Of a stretch of 59,128 nt of DNA, positions 49,294 through 58,911 are shown in pieces. The position numbers were made by a program, and so were the translations under genes. Under the pieces are notes generated by a model. That model made no database searches. It had not been told where the DNA came from and saw only the letters and a program-made list of their open reading frames with translations. Numbering within the stretch: position 1 is the stretch's first letter; every line of letters begins with the position of its first letter. The DNA is from Blautia hansenii (GTDB lineage: Bacteria > Bacillota > Clostridia > Lachnospirales > Lachnospiraceae), in NCBI RefSeq assembly GCF_013304445.1, contig NZ_JAAITA010000017.1, positions 1-59,128 of the forward strand, written 5' to 3'.

Positions 49294-50310
49294 ATGGCAG
49301 GTCATAAAAGTATTAAAAGAATTGTTCATCGTTGTATGGAAGAGATAGATGCAACACGAAGAATTGCAAAGGTTACATCTTTAAAAGAAGGATTAGAAAC
49401 ATTTCGTGCAAAAGTCGATATCCAAATCATGAATCGTAATGGTTACTATGAAAATGAATCTAGAAAAAAACATTTGTTAAGAAAACATGATATCATGCTT
49501 CGCTATTATGAAAAAACCTTTGGAGACTTTCTACAAACATATGATTATAATCATAGTGGTCAGGAATTACCAAAATCAGAATATGCAGACTGTATTTGGA
49601 TTTGTTGGTGGCAAGGGTTAGATAAGGCCCCTGATTTGGTTAAAGTATGTGTGGATTCCATTAAAAGAAATGCAGAAAATCACCGAGTGATTGTTTTGAC
49701 AGAAGATAATTATAAACAGTATGTAGAAATACCGAAATGGGTGGAAGAAAAGAAAAATAAAGGAATTATAACAAGAACAAACTATTCAGACTTGTTAAGA
49801 TTATCTCTTTTAGCAAAACATGGGGGAATGTGGATTGATTCCACATTTTTCTGTACAGCACCAGTGTTAAGTGAATATTTTCAACAACCGTTATGGTCTA
49901 TTAAAAGACCAGATTATTTTCATGCGTCTATAGCTTCTGGCTATTTTGCTGGATATTCGTTATCCTGTAATGAAGAAAATAGATTTGTATTCATGACAAT
50001 TCGTGATTTCTTCCTTAATTATTGGAGACATAATGATACAATGGTAGATTATTTAATGGTTGACTATATGATTGCATTAGCACAAAAATATGATAAAAGA
50101 ATTGAAAAGGCATTTCAACAAATTAAGCCAAATAATTCAGAATGCGATGAATTATACAAAATTATGGGACATCCATATGATGAAAATGTATGGAATAAGA
50201 TGAAAGCAGAGACTGCTTTATTCAAATTAAGTTGGAAGTATCAGTATCCAGTTGAAAAAGATGGAAAATCAACATTTTATGGAATGTTATTGAAAAGAAA
50301 GTTATCGTAA
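49294..50310 (+). CDS. Capsular polysaccharide synthesis glycosyltransferase (Caps_synth/GT32-like)
   Basis: A 338-residue cytoplasmic GT-A enzyme. IWICWWQGLDKAPDLVKVCVDSIKRN and the DxD-containing TNYSDLLRLSLLAKHGGMWIDSTFFC are diagnostic of the Caps_synth family. I chose the ATG at 49294; an overlapping GTG at 49288 is possible and would give the four-base overlap seen upstream. Acceptor and donor sugar unknown. Confidence 0.88.
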   Translation: MAGHKSIKRIVHRCMEEIDATRRIAKVTSLKEGLETFRAKVDIQIMNRNGYYENESRKKHLLRKHDIMLRYYEKTFGDFLQTYDYNHSGQELPKSEYADCIWICWWQGLDKAPDLVKVCVDSIKRNAENHRVIVLTEDNYKQYVEIPKWVEEKKNKGIITRTNYSDLLRLSLLAKHGGMWIDSTFFCTAPVLSEYFQQPLWSIKRPDYFHASIASGYFAGYSLSCNEENRFVFMTIRDFFLNYWRHNDTMVDYLMVDYMIALAQKYDKRIEKAFQQIKPNNSECDELYKIMGHPYDENVWNKMKAETALFKLSWKYQYPVEKDGKSTFYGMLLKRKLS

Positions 50311-50332
50311 TTGTTAGATAAGGGAGAAATCA

Positions 50333-51325
50333 ATGAAGCCAAAGGTAAGTGTAATAGTACCGATATACAATGCAGAACTTTATTTGGAAGAATGCATCCA
50401 ATCAGTATTGCATCAAACATTAAGGGATATTGAATTATTATTAATTGATGACGGTTCAACGGATAACTCACTTAGAATTTGTAAGGAATATAGTAAAAAG
50501 GATAATAGAGTTCAGGTATTTTCAAATACAAATGTTGGCCAAGGCTTAGAAAGAAATTTTGGTGTGAAGAGAGCTGTAGGAGAATACATTGCTTTTTTAG
50601 ATTCAGATGATCAATACAAAGAGGATATGTTAGAGAAGCTTTATCAAAAAGCAGTTGAAACGAATGCCGATATGGTTTCTGGCGGATATGCTGATGTATA
50701 CAATGGAAATGTTATAGAGAAACATCTACTGGGCAATGAGATATTAGATAGCAATGAAAAAATTAAGACCGCAATGTCAAATTTAATTGCATATGAAAAA
50801 AAAGATGGATATGTCGGATGTATTGCCGTATGGGATAGTATTTTTAGAAGAGATTTAATTATAAGTAATGATATTCAATTTCTGTCCGAGCGAGAAGTAT
50901 ATTCAGAAGATTTGTTATACAAATTAACATTTATGTCTTATTCTCAGAAAATTGTTTTTTGTAGTGATATTACATATTTATATCGTGTAAATGATACTTC
51001 ATTTACTAATAAGATTAGCGAATCTGTGTTGATAAGGATAATTACTTTGTATGATTCTATTAATATAAGATTTGGAAGCACTTTGAAAGAGTATAACTTG
51101 AAGCAAAGGATAACAAATCGAACTTTTTTTACTTTGAGGTTCAATATAAAAAAAGCTTCGAAGTTAAGTGATGCTAAGAAATTTTATAGAATGGTTGTGC
51201 ATAATCAGAGACTGATGGATACTATTAAATCATATCAACCCACTAATTTAAAGAATTTCGCTGTATATTATTTACTTAGATGGAAAATGATTGGAATATT
51301 GCAGATATTGTGTAAAAGAAGTTAA
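50333..51325 (+). CDS. Glycosyltransferase family 2
   Basis: A 330-residue GT-A enzyme. The N-terminal KVSVIVPIYNAELYLEECIQSVLHQTLRDIELLLIDDGSTDNS and IAFLDSDDQY (the DxD motif) define GT2. The C-terminal ~130 residues are helical and basic with no second domain. GGGAGA precedes the ATG. Confidence 0.92.
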   Translation: MKPKVSVIVPIYNAELYLEECIQSVLHQTLRDIELLLIDDGSTDNSLRICKEYSKKDNRVQVFSNTNVGQGLERNFGVKRAVGEYIAFLDSDDQYKEDMLEKLYQKAVETNADMVSGGYADVYNGNVIEKHLLGNEILDSNEKIKTAMSNLIAYEKKDGYVGCIAVWDSIFRRDLIISNDIQFLSEREVYSEDLLYKLTFMSYSQKIVFCSDITYLYRVNDTSFTNKISESVLIRIITLYDSINIRFGSTLKEYNLKQRITNRTFFTLRFNIKKASKLSDAKKFYRMVVHNQRLMDTIKSYQPTNLKNFAVYYLLRWKMIGILQILCKRS

Positions 51326-51342
51326 TTTGTAGGAGTAGAGTG

Positions 51343-52437
51343 ATGAAAACAGGAATTATTACATTTCACAGAGCTATTAATTATGGAGCAGTTTTGCAAA
51401 CCTATGCGTTACAGATGTATTTGAATAATTATGGATATGATGCTGAGGTTATTGATTATCGATGTGATTATATGGAGAATTTTTATAAAATTTTCAGTGT
51501 AAAAAATAAGTCTATCAAACAGGTCATCAGAGGACTGATGAATTTTGGATATGCATATAAGAAAAAAAAGGCATTTTACAGATTTTTAAATCAGAATGTT
51601 AAGATGAGTGCAAAAGTTTACAACAAGTCTAACATTAGGGAATCAAATTATCAATATGATAAATTTATTACAGGAAGTGACCAAGTTTTTAATTATGCGT
51701 GTTCAAGATTTGATAAAAACTATTTTTTAGATTTTGTTGAAAGTTCTGATAAAAAACTTTCTTATGCGGCTTCGTTTGGAATGCAATCAGTTCCTGGTGA
51801 ATATGTAGAGGAATACAAAAGGTTGTTATCAACATTTTATGAATTATCAATTCGTGAAACTGATGGGCAACAAATTGTGAAAAATTTGCTTGGAAAAGAA
51901 ACTGAGTTATCAGTGGATCCGGTCTTTTTATTGAAGGCAGAGGATTGGGAACGACTTGCAAAGAAGCCTAAAATGGAACATTATATATTAATATATAAAT
52001 TGAATACTTCAAACTTAATTTTTGATTTTGCAAGAAAATTAGCTAAGTTAACAGGAGCTAAAATAGTTGCGTTGAATTTTGATGTTGTGGATCAAATAAA
52101 AACACCGGACATTAAAGGATTGCATTCAGCTTCAATAGAAGAATTTCTGGGATATTTTAAATATGCAGATTATGTTGTGACAAATTCCTTTCATGGAACT
52201 GCATTTTCTGTTATTTTTCATAAGAATTTTTATGTAGAAGCATTGCAAAAAGATTTCAAGCCTAATGACAGAGTAGAATCATTATTAAATTTAACAGAAT
52301 TGAATACATGTAAAATAAAAACATTAGATGATTGTAAGTTAAATGTTAATAGAGATTTTGATGTTGCAGATTCTCAAATCACTAAACAACGAGTTAAGGC
52401 AAAACAGTATTTCGAGAGGGTTTTGAATGAAAACTAA
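51343..52437 (+). CDS. Polysaccharide pyruvyl transferase family protein
   Basis: A 364-residue enzyme of the CsaB/WcaK family that adds pyruvate ketals from phosphoenolpyruvate to sugars. GIITFHRAINYGAVLQTYALQ starts the fold, and ITGSDQVFN, SYAASFG, SVDPVFLL and VTNSFHGTAFSVIF are the family blocks. AGGAG lies seven bases before the ATG at 51343. Pyruvyl groups would give the polymer negative charge. A Wzy-like gene overlaps its 3' end. Confidence 0.88.
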   Translation: MKTGIITFHRAINYGAVLQTYALQMYLNNYGYDAEVIDYRCDYMENFYKIFSVKNKSIKQVIRGLMNFGYAYKKKKAFYRFLNQNVKMSAKVYNKSNIRESNYQYDKFITGSDQVFNYACSRFDKNYFLDFVESSDKKLSYAASFGMQSVPGEYVEEYKRLLSTFYELSIRETDGQQIVKNLLGKETELSVDPVFLLKAEDWERLAKKPKMEHYILIYKLNTSNLIFDFARKLAKLTGAKIVALNFDVVDQIKTPDIKGLHSASIEEFLGYFKYADYVVTNSFHGTAFSVIFHKNFYVEALQKDFKPNDRVESLLNLTELNTCKIKTLDDCKLNVNRDFDVADSQITKQRVKAKQYFERVLNEN

Positions 52438-53695
52438 AGAATGTTTTGATTTAAAAGAAAATAGAATACCAGAAATATTAATTGCATTGCTAATTAATTT
52501 AATTATTTTTTCAGCGAATAATAAATTGATGATGTATACAAAACATTTATCGTTATTTGTAGTCGTTCTGTGCCTGGGATTGTTTATTTCAAAAAAGGAA
52601 TACCTAATAAAAATAAATAGATATAAAGTAATATATTTTGCATTTGTGATGACGATAATGGTTAGTTGTGTATGGGTTAGCAGTGTAAGTGCAATTTTGG
52701 ACTACAGTTTATATTTTATTTCTGGAATATGCATTATTTTTTCGGATTTTTCAAAATCGTTTTACCATTATTTGCTGAAAATATTTAAGGTTATATTTGG
52801 GATATTTATATTTTCAATGTTTTTAGAAGCTTTGGTACCGAATGTGTTTCATATTATATTTGGATTTGCCTCCTTTGGTGATGTGGAAATGCGTGCACTT
52901 ACATCGGGCGGTGCAATTGCAGGTTTAGCTTTTGAAAAAGCATATGCAGCATTTATATGCAATGTAGGACTTGGCATAATTTTCGCAGAATTTGTGGCAA
53001 ATAAATCATATAAATATATCATTGAAAGTATAGTTGTGATGTTGGCGCTAATGATGACAGGTAAACGTACGTTATTTATTATTCCAATAGCCGTTTTGTT
53101 GATTTATGTAATATTATTTAGTAAAAATAATAAGTTTATAAAATTAGCAGGGGTTGGATTAGGAGTTACTGGATTTGTTATTATCGCATATACGGTAATT
53201 CCAGGGGCATCTTTGATTATTGATCGAATTATCAATAATGAAGGAGATGTCTTGTCTGGAAGAGAAAATTTTTGGAATTATGCTATGGAGATGTTCCATC
53301 AAAACCCACTTGTTGGAAAGGGATTTATGTCCTTTAATGATTACGTTTTTAATCAGGGATTTCGTTATTATGGAGAACGATGGAATTATCAAGCACATAA
53401 TGTATATATTCAACTTTTAGGCGAAACAGGTATTATAGGATGTGCGTTAATTGTAATACTTATTGTATTAATAGCAATCAAGGCAATATCTATAGCAAAA
53501 AAAGAGTCCAATTTTTGGAATGTACTTTTAGTTTATTGGATAGTTTTGTTTGGAATTTACAGTCTTACTGGAAATACATTATATTATCCATGCCAATTGA
53601 TTATTTTGGTTTTAGAAATTTTGCTTATTTCGAATATAAAAAAAATAAAGGATGTTTCTTATAAAGTTGGAAAATCAATAAAATGGAAGTTGTAG
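52427..53695 (+). CDS. wzy: O-antigen ligase/Wzy-type polysaccharide polymerase
   Basis: A 422-residue membrane protein with about ten hydrophobic helices. The large outer loop contains SGRENFWNYAMEMFHQNPLVGKGFMSFN and AHNVYIQLLGETGIIGC, the Wzy_C/ligase pattern. It polymerises lipid-linked repeat units outside the membrane. Gene identity is by topology and this motif; Wzy sequences are too variable for more. Confidence 0.85.
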   Translation: MKTKECFDLKENRIPEILIALLINLIIFSANNKLMMYTKHLSLFVVVLCLGLFISKKEYLIKINRYKVIYFAFVMTIMVSCVWVSSVSAILDYSLYFISGICIIFSDFSKSFYHYLLKIFKVIFGIFIFSMFLEALVPNVFHIIFGFASFGDVEMRALTSGGAIAGLAFEKAYAAFICNVGLGIIFAEFVANKSYKYIIESIVVMLALMMTGKRTLFIIPIAVLLIYVILFSKNNKFIKLAGVGLGVTGFVIIAYTVIPGASLIIDRIINNEGDVLSGRENFWNYAMEMFHQNPLVGKGFMSFNDYVFNQGFRYYGERWNYQAHNVYIQLLGETGIIGCALIVILIVLIAIKAISIAKKESNFWNVLLVYWIVLFGIYSLTGNTLYYPCQLIILVLEILLISNIKKIKDVSYKVGKSIKWKL

Positions 53696-53715
53696 ATTTG
53701 TATGGAGGTGTTAAA

Positions 53716-54654
53716 GTGAATCCGTTAGTAAGTATTATTACTCCATCATATAATTCAGGGAAATATTTAGAGGCATATTTTACTTCAATTTTAGAACAGG
53801 ATTATCAAAATTATGAAATTATTTTTATAAATGATGGATCGACAGATAATACAGAAAGTATTGTGGCTAAATATAAAGCAAAATTTGAAGAAAAAAACAT
53901 CCGTTTTGTTTATTTAAAACAAGACAATGGTGGACAAGCGAAAGCTATGAATTTAGGTTTCCCATATATTAAAGGAAAATACTTTATTTGGCCAGATTCT
54001 GATGACGAACTTTATCCAGATAATATTAGTGAAAAAGTAACATATATGGAAAATCATCCGGATATTGCATTGGCAATGTCTGGAGCAGACTATGTGGATG
54101 AGAGTGGAAATAAATTAGAACATTTACAGAGAATTCAACCAGAAAAAGATAATTTTTTTGAGGACTTATTATTAAGTAAAAATGTTGTGTTTTGTCCTGG
54201 CATTTATATAATGAGAACAGAATCATTTTTTAGGTGTGTAACTGATGGACAAATTAATGAAAGTCGGATAGGCCAGAATTATCAAATTTTATTGCCAGTG
54301 GTATATCGTGAAAAATATGGGTATATCGATAAAATTCTTTATAAATATATTTTACACAACAATAGTCATTCAAACAAAGATAACAATAAATACGAAAAAA
54401 CAGTAGAAAGATTTCAAAGACATGAAAAAACGTTATATATTCTTCTAAGAGAGATTTGCAATTCAGAAGATGAAGCAATTTATCATGCAAAAGTTTATGA
54501 ACATTTTTATAAATTTTATTTGCGTTTAGCAAATAAATATGGAAAGCGAAAAGACTTAAGGTATTATTACAAACAGTTAAAAAACGCTAATGCGAATGGA
54601 ATTAAGGAAAAGGTGTATTATGCATTAGGTTTAATGGGAATAAAAAAGAGGTAA
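53716..54654 (+). CDS. Glycosyltransferase family 2
   Basis: A 312-residue GT-A enzyme. PLVSIITPSYNSGKYLEAYFTSILEQDYQNYEIIFINDGSTDNT and IWPDSDDEL show the GT2 nucleotide-binding core. I chose the GTG at 53716 because GGAGGTG lies six bases upstream; the ATG at 53683 overlaps the wzy gene and lacks one. It shares the AT-rich composition of the cassette. Confidence 0.9.
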   Translation: MNPLVSIITPSYNSGKYLEAYFTSILEQDYQNYEIIFINDGSTDNTESIVAKYKAKFEEKNIRFVYLKQDNGGQAKAMNLGFPYIKGKYFIWPDSDDELYPDNISEKVTYMENHPDIALAMSGADYVDESGNKLEHLQRIQPEKDNFFEDLLLSKNVVFCPGIYIMRTESFFRCVTDGQINESRIGQNYQILLPVVYREKYGYIDKILYKYILHNNSHSNKDNNKYEKTVERFQRHEKTLYILLREICNSEDEAIYHAKVYEHFYKFYLRLANKYGKRKDLRYYYKQLKNANANGIKEKVYYALGLMGIKKR

Positions 54655-54657
54655 GAT

Positions 54658-56169
54658 ATGGGTCGATCAAAGAAATTTATGTATAATTCAATTACGACAG
54701 CATTGTTACAAGTTGTGACGATGATTGCTGGATTTATTACACCTAGGTTCATGTTAACAGCATATGGTTCGGAAATTAACGGTTTAGTATCTTCTATTTT
54801 GCAATTTATTAGTTATTTTAATTTAGTAGAAGCAGGTTTGTCTAGTGCAGCTGTTTATTCCTTGTATAAACCTATTGCAGATAAAGATCATGATAGGATT
54901 AATAGAATTGTAACTGCAGCGAAACATTTCTACATAAAATCAGGATTTATTTTTGTAGGTTTGGTGGTAGTTTTAGCGTTATGTTATCCGTTTATTACCA
55001 ATTCAACTGTATTAGATCAAACAAGTATTTTTGTGCTTGTTCTTGTATTAGGTGTCAATGGTTCTTTGGAGTTCTTTACTTTAGCAAAATATAGAGCATT
55101 ACTTACAGCTGATCAAAAGACATATGTGATTTCATTAGCTTCGATAGTATACACTGTTTTAAATACAGTCATTGTTGTGATTTTATCAACAATGCACATT
55201 AATATTGTATTATTGAGAATTATTGCATTGTTATCTATATTTGTAAGAACACTAATATTGTGTGTATATGTTAGAATGAATTATCGTTTTATTCGCTATG
55301 ATGTAAATCCTGATTATGCAGCAATGGATAAAAGATGGAGTGCATTGTATTTGCAAATTGTACAAACAGTGCAAAATGCATCACCAGCAGTTTTGACTAC
55401 TATTTTTTCTTCATTAAAAATGGTAAGTGTTTATTCGGTTTACAATATGGTCATGTCAGGAATTAATGGAGTCATGTCTGTATTTTCAACAGGTGTATCA
55501 GCTGGCTTTGGTGAATTGATTGTAAAAGGAGATAAGAAAGTATTTCAGAAAGCATATAATGATTTTGAATATATTTATTATTTTATGGTTAGCATTGTTT
55601 ATTCCATTACATTAATTACAATCTTACCTTTTGTAGAAGTCTATACAAGTGGAGTTAATGATATTCAATATACGAGTTTAGTGTTTGCAATCTTGTTTGT
55701 TGCTAATGGAATTTTGTTTAATTTAAAAACACCTCAAGGAATGTTAGTCATAGCAGCTGGTTTATATAAGGAAACAAGGATTCAAAGTACTATTCAGGCA
55801 GCTATCTTAGTTGTAGGAGGTATCATTTTTGGAGCAAAAGATGGACTGGTCGGAATCATGTTTGCATCCTGTTTGTCGAATTTATATCGTTGTATTGATT
55901 TGTATTTTTTTATACCAAGAAGGGTAACACATATGGGTAGAAAAACTACTTTGAAAAATATTTTTATTACAATTTTAATGATTGTAGTAACTTATTTTAC
56001 AGCACCGAAAATAATAAAATTTCATCCATCAAGTCTTGTTACATGGGTTATTTACGCAACTTGTGTTGGCATGTATTGTTTAGTATTGATTAGCTTTTTC
56101 CATATAATATTTGAACGAAAGAATTTTAAAACGATACTTGTAAGAATAAAAAATATGAAAGGAAAATAA
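54658..56169 (+). CDS. wzx: Wzx-type lipid-linked oligosaccharide flippase
   Basis: A 503-residue membrane protein with about 12-14 helices, beginning KKFMYNSITTALLQVVTMIAGFITPRFMLTAYGSEINGLVSS, typical of polysaccharide flippases of the MOP superfamily. It turns repeat units to the outer leaflet for Wzy. It starts three bases after the GT2 stop. Confidence 0.88.
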   Translation: MGRSKKFMYNSITTALLQVVTMIAGFITPRFMLTAYGSEINGLVSSILQFISYFNLVEAGLSSAAVYSLYKPIADKDHDRINRIVTAAKHFYIKSGFIFVGLVVVLALCYPFITNSTVLDQTSIFVLVLVLGVNGSLEFFTLAKYRALLTADQKTYVISLASIVYTVLNTVIVVILSTMHINIVLLRIIALLSIFVRTLILCVYVRMNYRFIRYDVNPDYAAMDKRWSALYLQIVQTVQNASPAVLTTIFSSLKMVSVYSVYNMVMSGINGVMSVFSTGVSAGFGELIVKGDKKVFQKAYNDFEYIYYFMVSIVYSITLITILPFVEVYTSGVNDIQYTSLVFAILFVANGILFNLKTPQGMLVIAAGLYKETRIQSTIQAAILVVGGIIFGAKDGLVGIMFASCLSNLYRCIDLYFFIPRRVTHMGRKTTLKNIFITILMIVVTYFTAPKIIKFHPSSLVTWVIYATCVGMYCLVLISFFHIIFERKNFKTILVRIKNMKGK

Positions 56170-56170
56170 A

Positions 56171-57331
56171 ATGAAAAAGTTATACACAAGAAAAGAAGAA
56201 TGCTGTGGATGTTCAGCATGTGTTAATATATGCCAAAAACATGCAATTCATATGGAACAAGATGAAAAAGGATATTTATATCCAGCCATTGCACAAGAGT
56301 TATGTGTAGATTGTAGGTTGTGCGAAAAGGTATGCCCGTTAAAAGAAGGGGAAAAAGAAAAGGTATTTGAAAAAAAGGCATATGGTGTTAAAAATAATAA
56401 TCAGATTGAACGAACGAAAAGTAGTTCAGGAAGTGTGTTTATAGAAGTAGCAAAATATATTTTAGATAAACATGGTGTTGTGTATGGAGTTGAGTTGACT
56501 TCTGATTTTCAAGTAAAACATGGAAGAGCAACATCACTTGAAGCGGTAAGAAAATTTCAAGGATCTAAATACGTTCAAAGTGACAAGAATGAAAGTTTTC
56601 GTTTGATACAACAAGATTTAAAAGCGGGAAAAGAAGTTTTATTTACGGGGACACCATGTGAAGTGGCTGGGTTAAAGAGGTTTTTGAGAAAAGAATATGA
56701 CAATCTTTATACTTTAGATTTAATCTGTCATGGCGTTCCAAGTATGAAATTACTGAAATCATGTTTGAAAGAAAAGGAAAATGAGAATTCTTCAAAGGTA
56801 AAAGAATTAAGATTTCGTGATAAAGCGTATGGATGGAGAAACCAGGAAATATATATAAAACTTGAAAATGGAACAATCTATCATGCTCCAATATGGGTAG
56901 ATAATTTTTATAGATTATTTACTAATAATTATATATTAAGAGATTCTTGTTATACGTGTAAATTTGCAAATATGGAACGACAAGGAGACATTACAATTGG
57001 AGATTTTTGGAATATAAAAAATGTGAATGAAACATTTGAAGATAAATTGGGGGTATCTTCTATTATTATTAATTCGAAAAAGGGAGAACAGTTATTTGAA
57101 ATTTTAAAGGATAATTTTCAAGTGATAGAATGCTCATTAAGTGATATTACTCAACCTAATTTACATAATCCTTCACCTCGTCCAGAGCGATATGAAGAAT
57201 TTCAAAAGGACTGTTCACAAAAAGGGCTTGATTATTGCTTGAAAAAATATGGTTCAATGAGAATATCCGAGAAAATTCGAAGAAAACTATCTCCTATAAA
57301 GAAAAAATTGAAAAAATTATTAGGAAAATAA
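56171..57331 (+). CDS. F420 hydrogenase/dehydrogenase beta-subunit domain Fe-S protein
   Basis: A 386-residue protein. Two 4Fe-4S motifs lie at the N-terminus (CCGCSACVNIC and CVDCRLCEKVCP). The N- and C-terminal FrhB-type domains follow, with SSSGSVFIEVAKYIL, FTGTPCEVAGLKRFL, LDLICHGVPS and CYTCKFANMERQGDITIGDFWN. Such proteins are often found with polysaccharide pyruvyl transferases in capsule loci, but their reaction is not established. It probably transfers electrons to modify a sugar or acceptor. It is a cytoplasmic protein. Confidence 0.85.
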   Translation: MKKLYTRKEECCGCSACVNICQKHAIHMEQDEKGYLYPAIAQELCVDCRLCEKVCPLKEGEKEKVFEKKAYGVKNNNQIERTKSSSGSVFIEVAKYILDKHGVVYGVELTSDFQVKHGRATSLEAVRKFQGSKYVQSDKNESFRLIQQDLKAGKEVLFTGTPCEVAGLKRFLRKEYDNLYTLDLICHGVPSMKLLKSCLKEKENENSSKVKELRFRDKAYGWRNQEIYIKLENGTIYHAPIWVDNFYRLFTNNYILRDSCYTCKFANMERQGDITIGDFWNIKNVNETFEDKLGVSSIIINSKKGEQLFEILKDNFQVIECSLSDITQPNLHNPSPRPERYEEFQKDCSQKGLDYCLKKYGSMRISEKIRRKLSPIKKKLKKLLGK

Positions 57332-57367
57332 CAAACGGCAATCTAATTAATAAAAAGAAGAATCAAT

Positions 57368-57949
57368 ATGAATTATAGATTGTTGAAAGCATATTTGAAT
57401 ATGTGGCGGATAGTCCCATTTTATATGCTGTGTATACATTATAAATTTAAAGACAAAGTGAGATTAGATATAGCAATGTGGAAATAAAAAACTAAAAGAA
57501 TATTCTGAACTGTTTCAGTTTGGATATTTTTCAATAAATATTATTGAATTTAGAAATGCCATGTTGAATAGATTACATCGTAATAAAATGAGTTATGTAA
57601 TCTCAAGAATTTTATTTAAACCTTTAGAAAGTTTATATATTAATATGCCACCCGAAAAAATCGGAGGGGGTTATATTTTCAGCATGGCTTTTCAACCATT
57701 GTAGCAGCGAAAGAAATGGGGGAAAACTGTTCTATTAATCAACAGGTCACAATTGGTTATAATGGGAAAAATGCACCAGTTATAGGAAATAATGTTACAA
57801 TTACAGTTGGAGCAATTGTTATAGGTGATGTACATATAAGTGATTGTGCATTTATAGGAGCAGGCACAGTTGTAAAGCATGATGTTGAAATAGGAGATAT
57901 TGTTGCTGGAGTTCCGGCAGTATCAATTAAAGATAAGGTAAAAAAATAA
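57368..57949 (+). pseudogene. Frameshifted serine acetyltransferase-like (hexapeptide) gene
   Basis: The stretch reads as a left-handed beta-helix acetyltransferase in three pieces: MNYRLLKAYLNMWRIVPFYM up to a stop at 57485; KLKEYSELFQFGYFSINIIEF up to about 57665; then LYFQHGFSTIVAAKEMGENCSINQQVTIGYNG to the end at 57949. The last piece has hexapeptide repeats (VIGNNVTITVGAIVIGDVHI). Shifts fall near an A run (57486-57491) and a G5 run (57666-57670). It is either a decayed gene or one able to switch; an O-acetylation function would be lost. Confidence 0.75.
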
Positions 57950-57969
57950 TTTGTTTTGGGAGAGGAATT

Positions 57970-58911
57970 CTGAAAACAACATTAGTAATCATGGCAGCAG
58001 GAATTGGTTCCCGTTTTGGTGGCGGCATTAAACAGCTTGCCCCGGTAGGAATAAATGGCGAGATTATCATGGATTATTCCATTCATGATGCCATAGAAGC
58101 GGGATTTAACAAAATTATTTTTATTATCCGTAAGGATATTGAAGAGGCTTTTAAAGAAGCCATTGGAAACCGCATTGAGAAGATTTGTGAGGAGTTGGGT
58201 GTGGAAACTGCATACGCTTATCAGGAACTTCAGAACCTTCCAGAGAATGTAGACTTTCCTACAGAACGTACCAAGCCCTGGGGAACAGGTCATGCAGTTC
58301 TGTCCTGCAAGGAGGTACTTCATGAGCCATTTGCAGTTATTAATGCAGATGATTATTATGGAAAAGAAGCCTTTGTGAAAATCCATGAATTTTTGGGAAA
58401 TTATACACCTGAGAAATCCCATGAGTTCTGTATGGCAGGATTTATCTTGAAGAATACGTTAAGTGAAAATGGTTCTGTCACAAGAGGAATTTGTAAATTG
58501 AATGACTGTGGACAACTTACGTCTGTGCATGAAACTTCCAATATCGTAAAGACAGCAGATGGTGCTGCCGTCAAGGAAGGAGAGATATATTCCACAGTAA
58601 ACCCGGAGGCTTACGTTTCCATGAATATGTGGGGATTGACACCGGAATTTATGGGAATGCTGGAGACAGGATTTGAAGAATTTTTTGCAAATATGGGAGA
58701 GAAAGACGTGTTAAAGGCAGAATACTTACTTCCCATTTACATTGATGAACTTTTACAGGCTGGAAAGGTTTCTGTAAAGGTGTTGGATTCCCATGATAAA
58801 TGGTTTGGTGTCACTTATAAGGAAGACAAGGAATATGTACAGCAGTCTTTTGCAAGGTTGACAAGGGATGGTGTATACAAAGAAAATCTGTTTGAAGATT
58901 TAAAAGCGTAA
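57970..58911 (+). CDS. Nucleotidyltransferase family protein (sugar-phosphate NTP-transferase-like)
   Basis: A 313-residue enzyme of the NTP-transferase family. The Rossmann start KTTLVIMAAGIGSRFGGGIKQL is the nucleotide-binding loop, and AVINADDYYGKEAFVKI has the metal-binding Asp. The first in-frame ATG (57991) would cut off the first beta strand. A CTG at 57970, five bases after GGGAGAGG, restores it, so I place the start there; no ATG, GTG or TTG occurs in frame between 57961 and 57991. It would make an activated sugar for the operon, although such genes are also found alone. Confidence 0.82.
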   Translation: MKTTLVIMAAGIGSRFGGGIKQLAPVGINGEIIMDYSIHDAIEAGFNKIIFIIRKDIEEAFKEAIGNRIEKICEELGVETAYAYQELQNLPENVDFPTERTKPWGTGHAVLSCKEVLHEPFAVINADDYYGKEAFVKIHEFLGNYTPEKSHEFCMAGFILKNTLSENGSVTRGICKLNDCGQLTSVHETSNIVKTADGAAVKEGEIYSTVNPEAYVSMNMWGLTPEFMGMLETGFEEFFANMGEKDVLKAEYLLPIYIDELLQAGKVSVKVLDSHDKWFGVTYKEDKEYVQQSFARLTRDGVYKENLFEDLKA

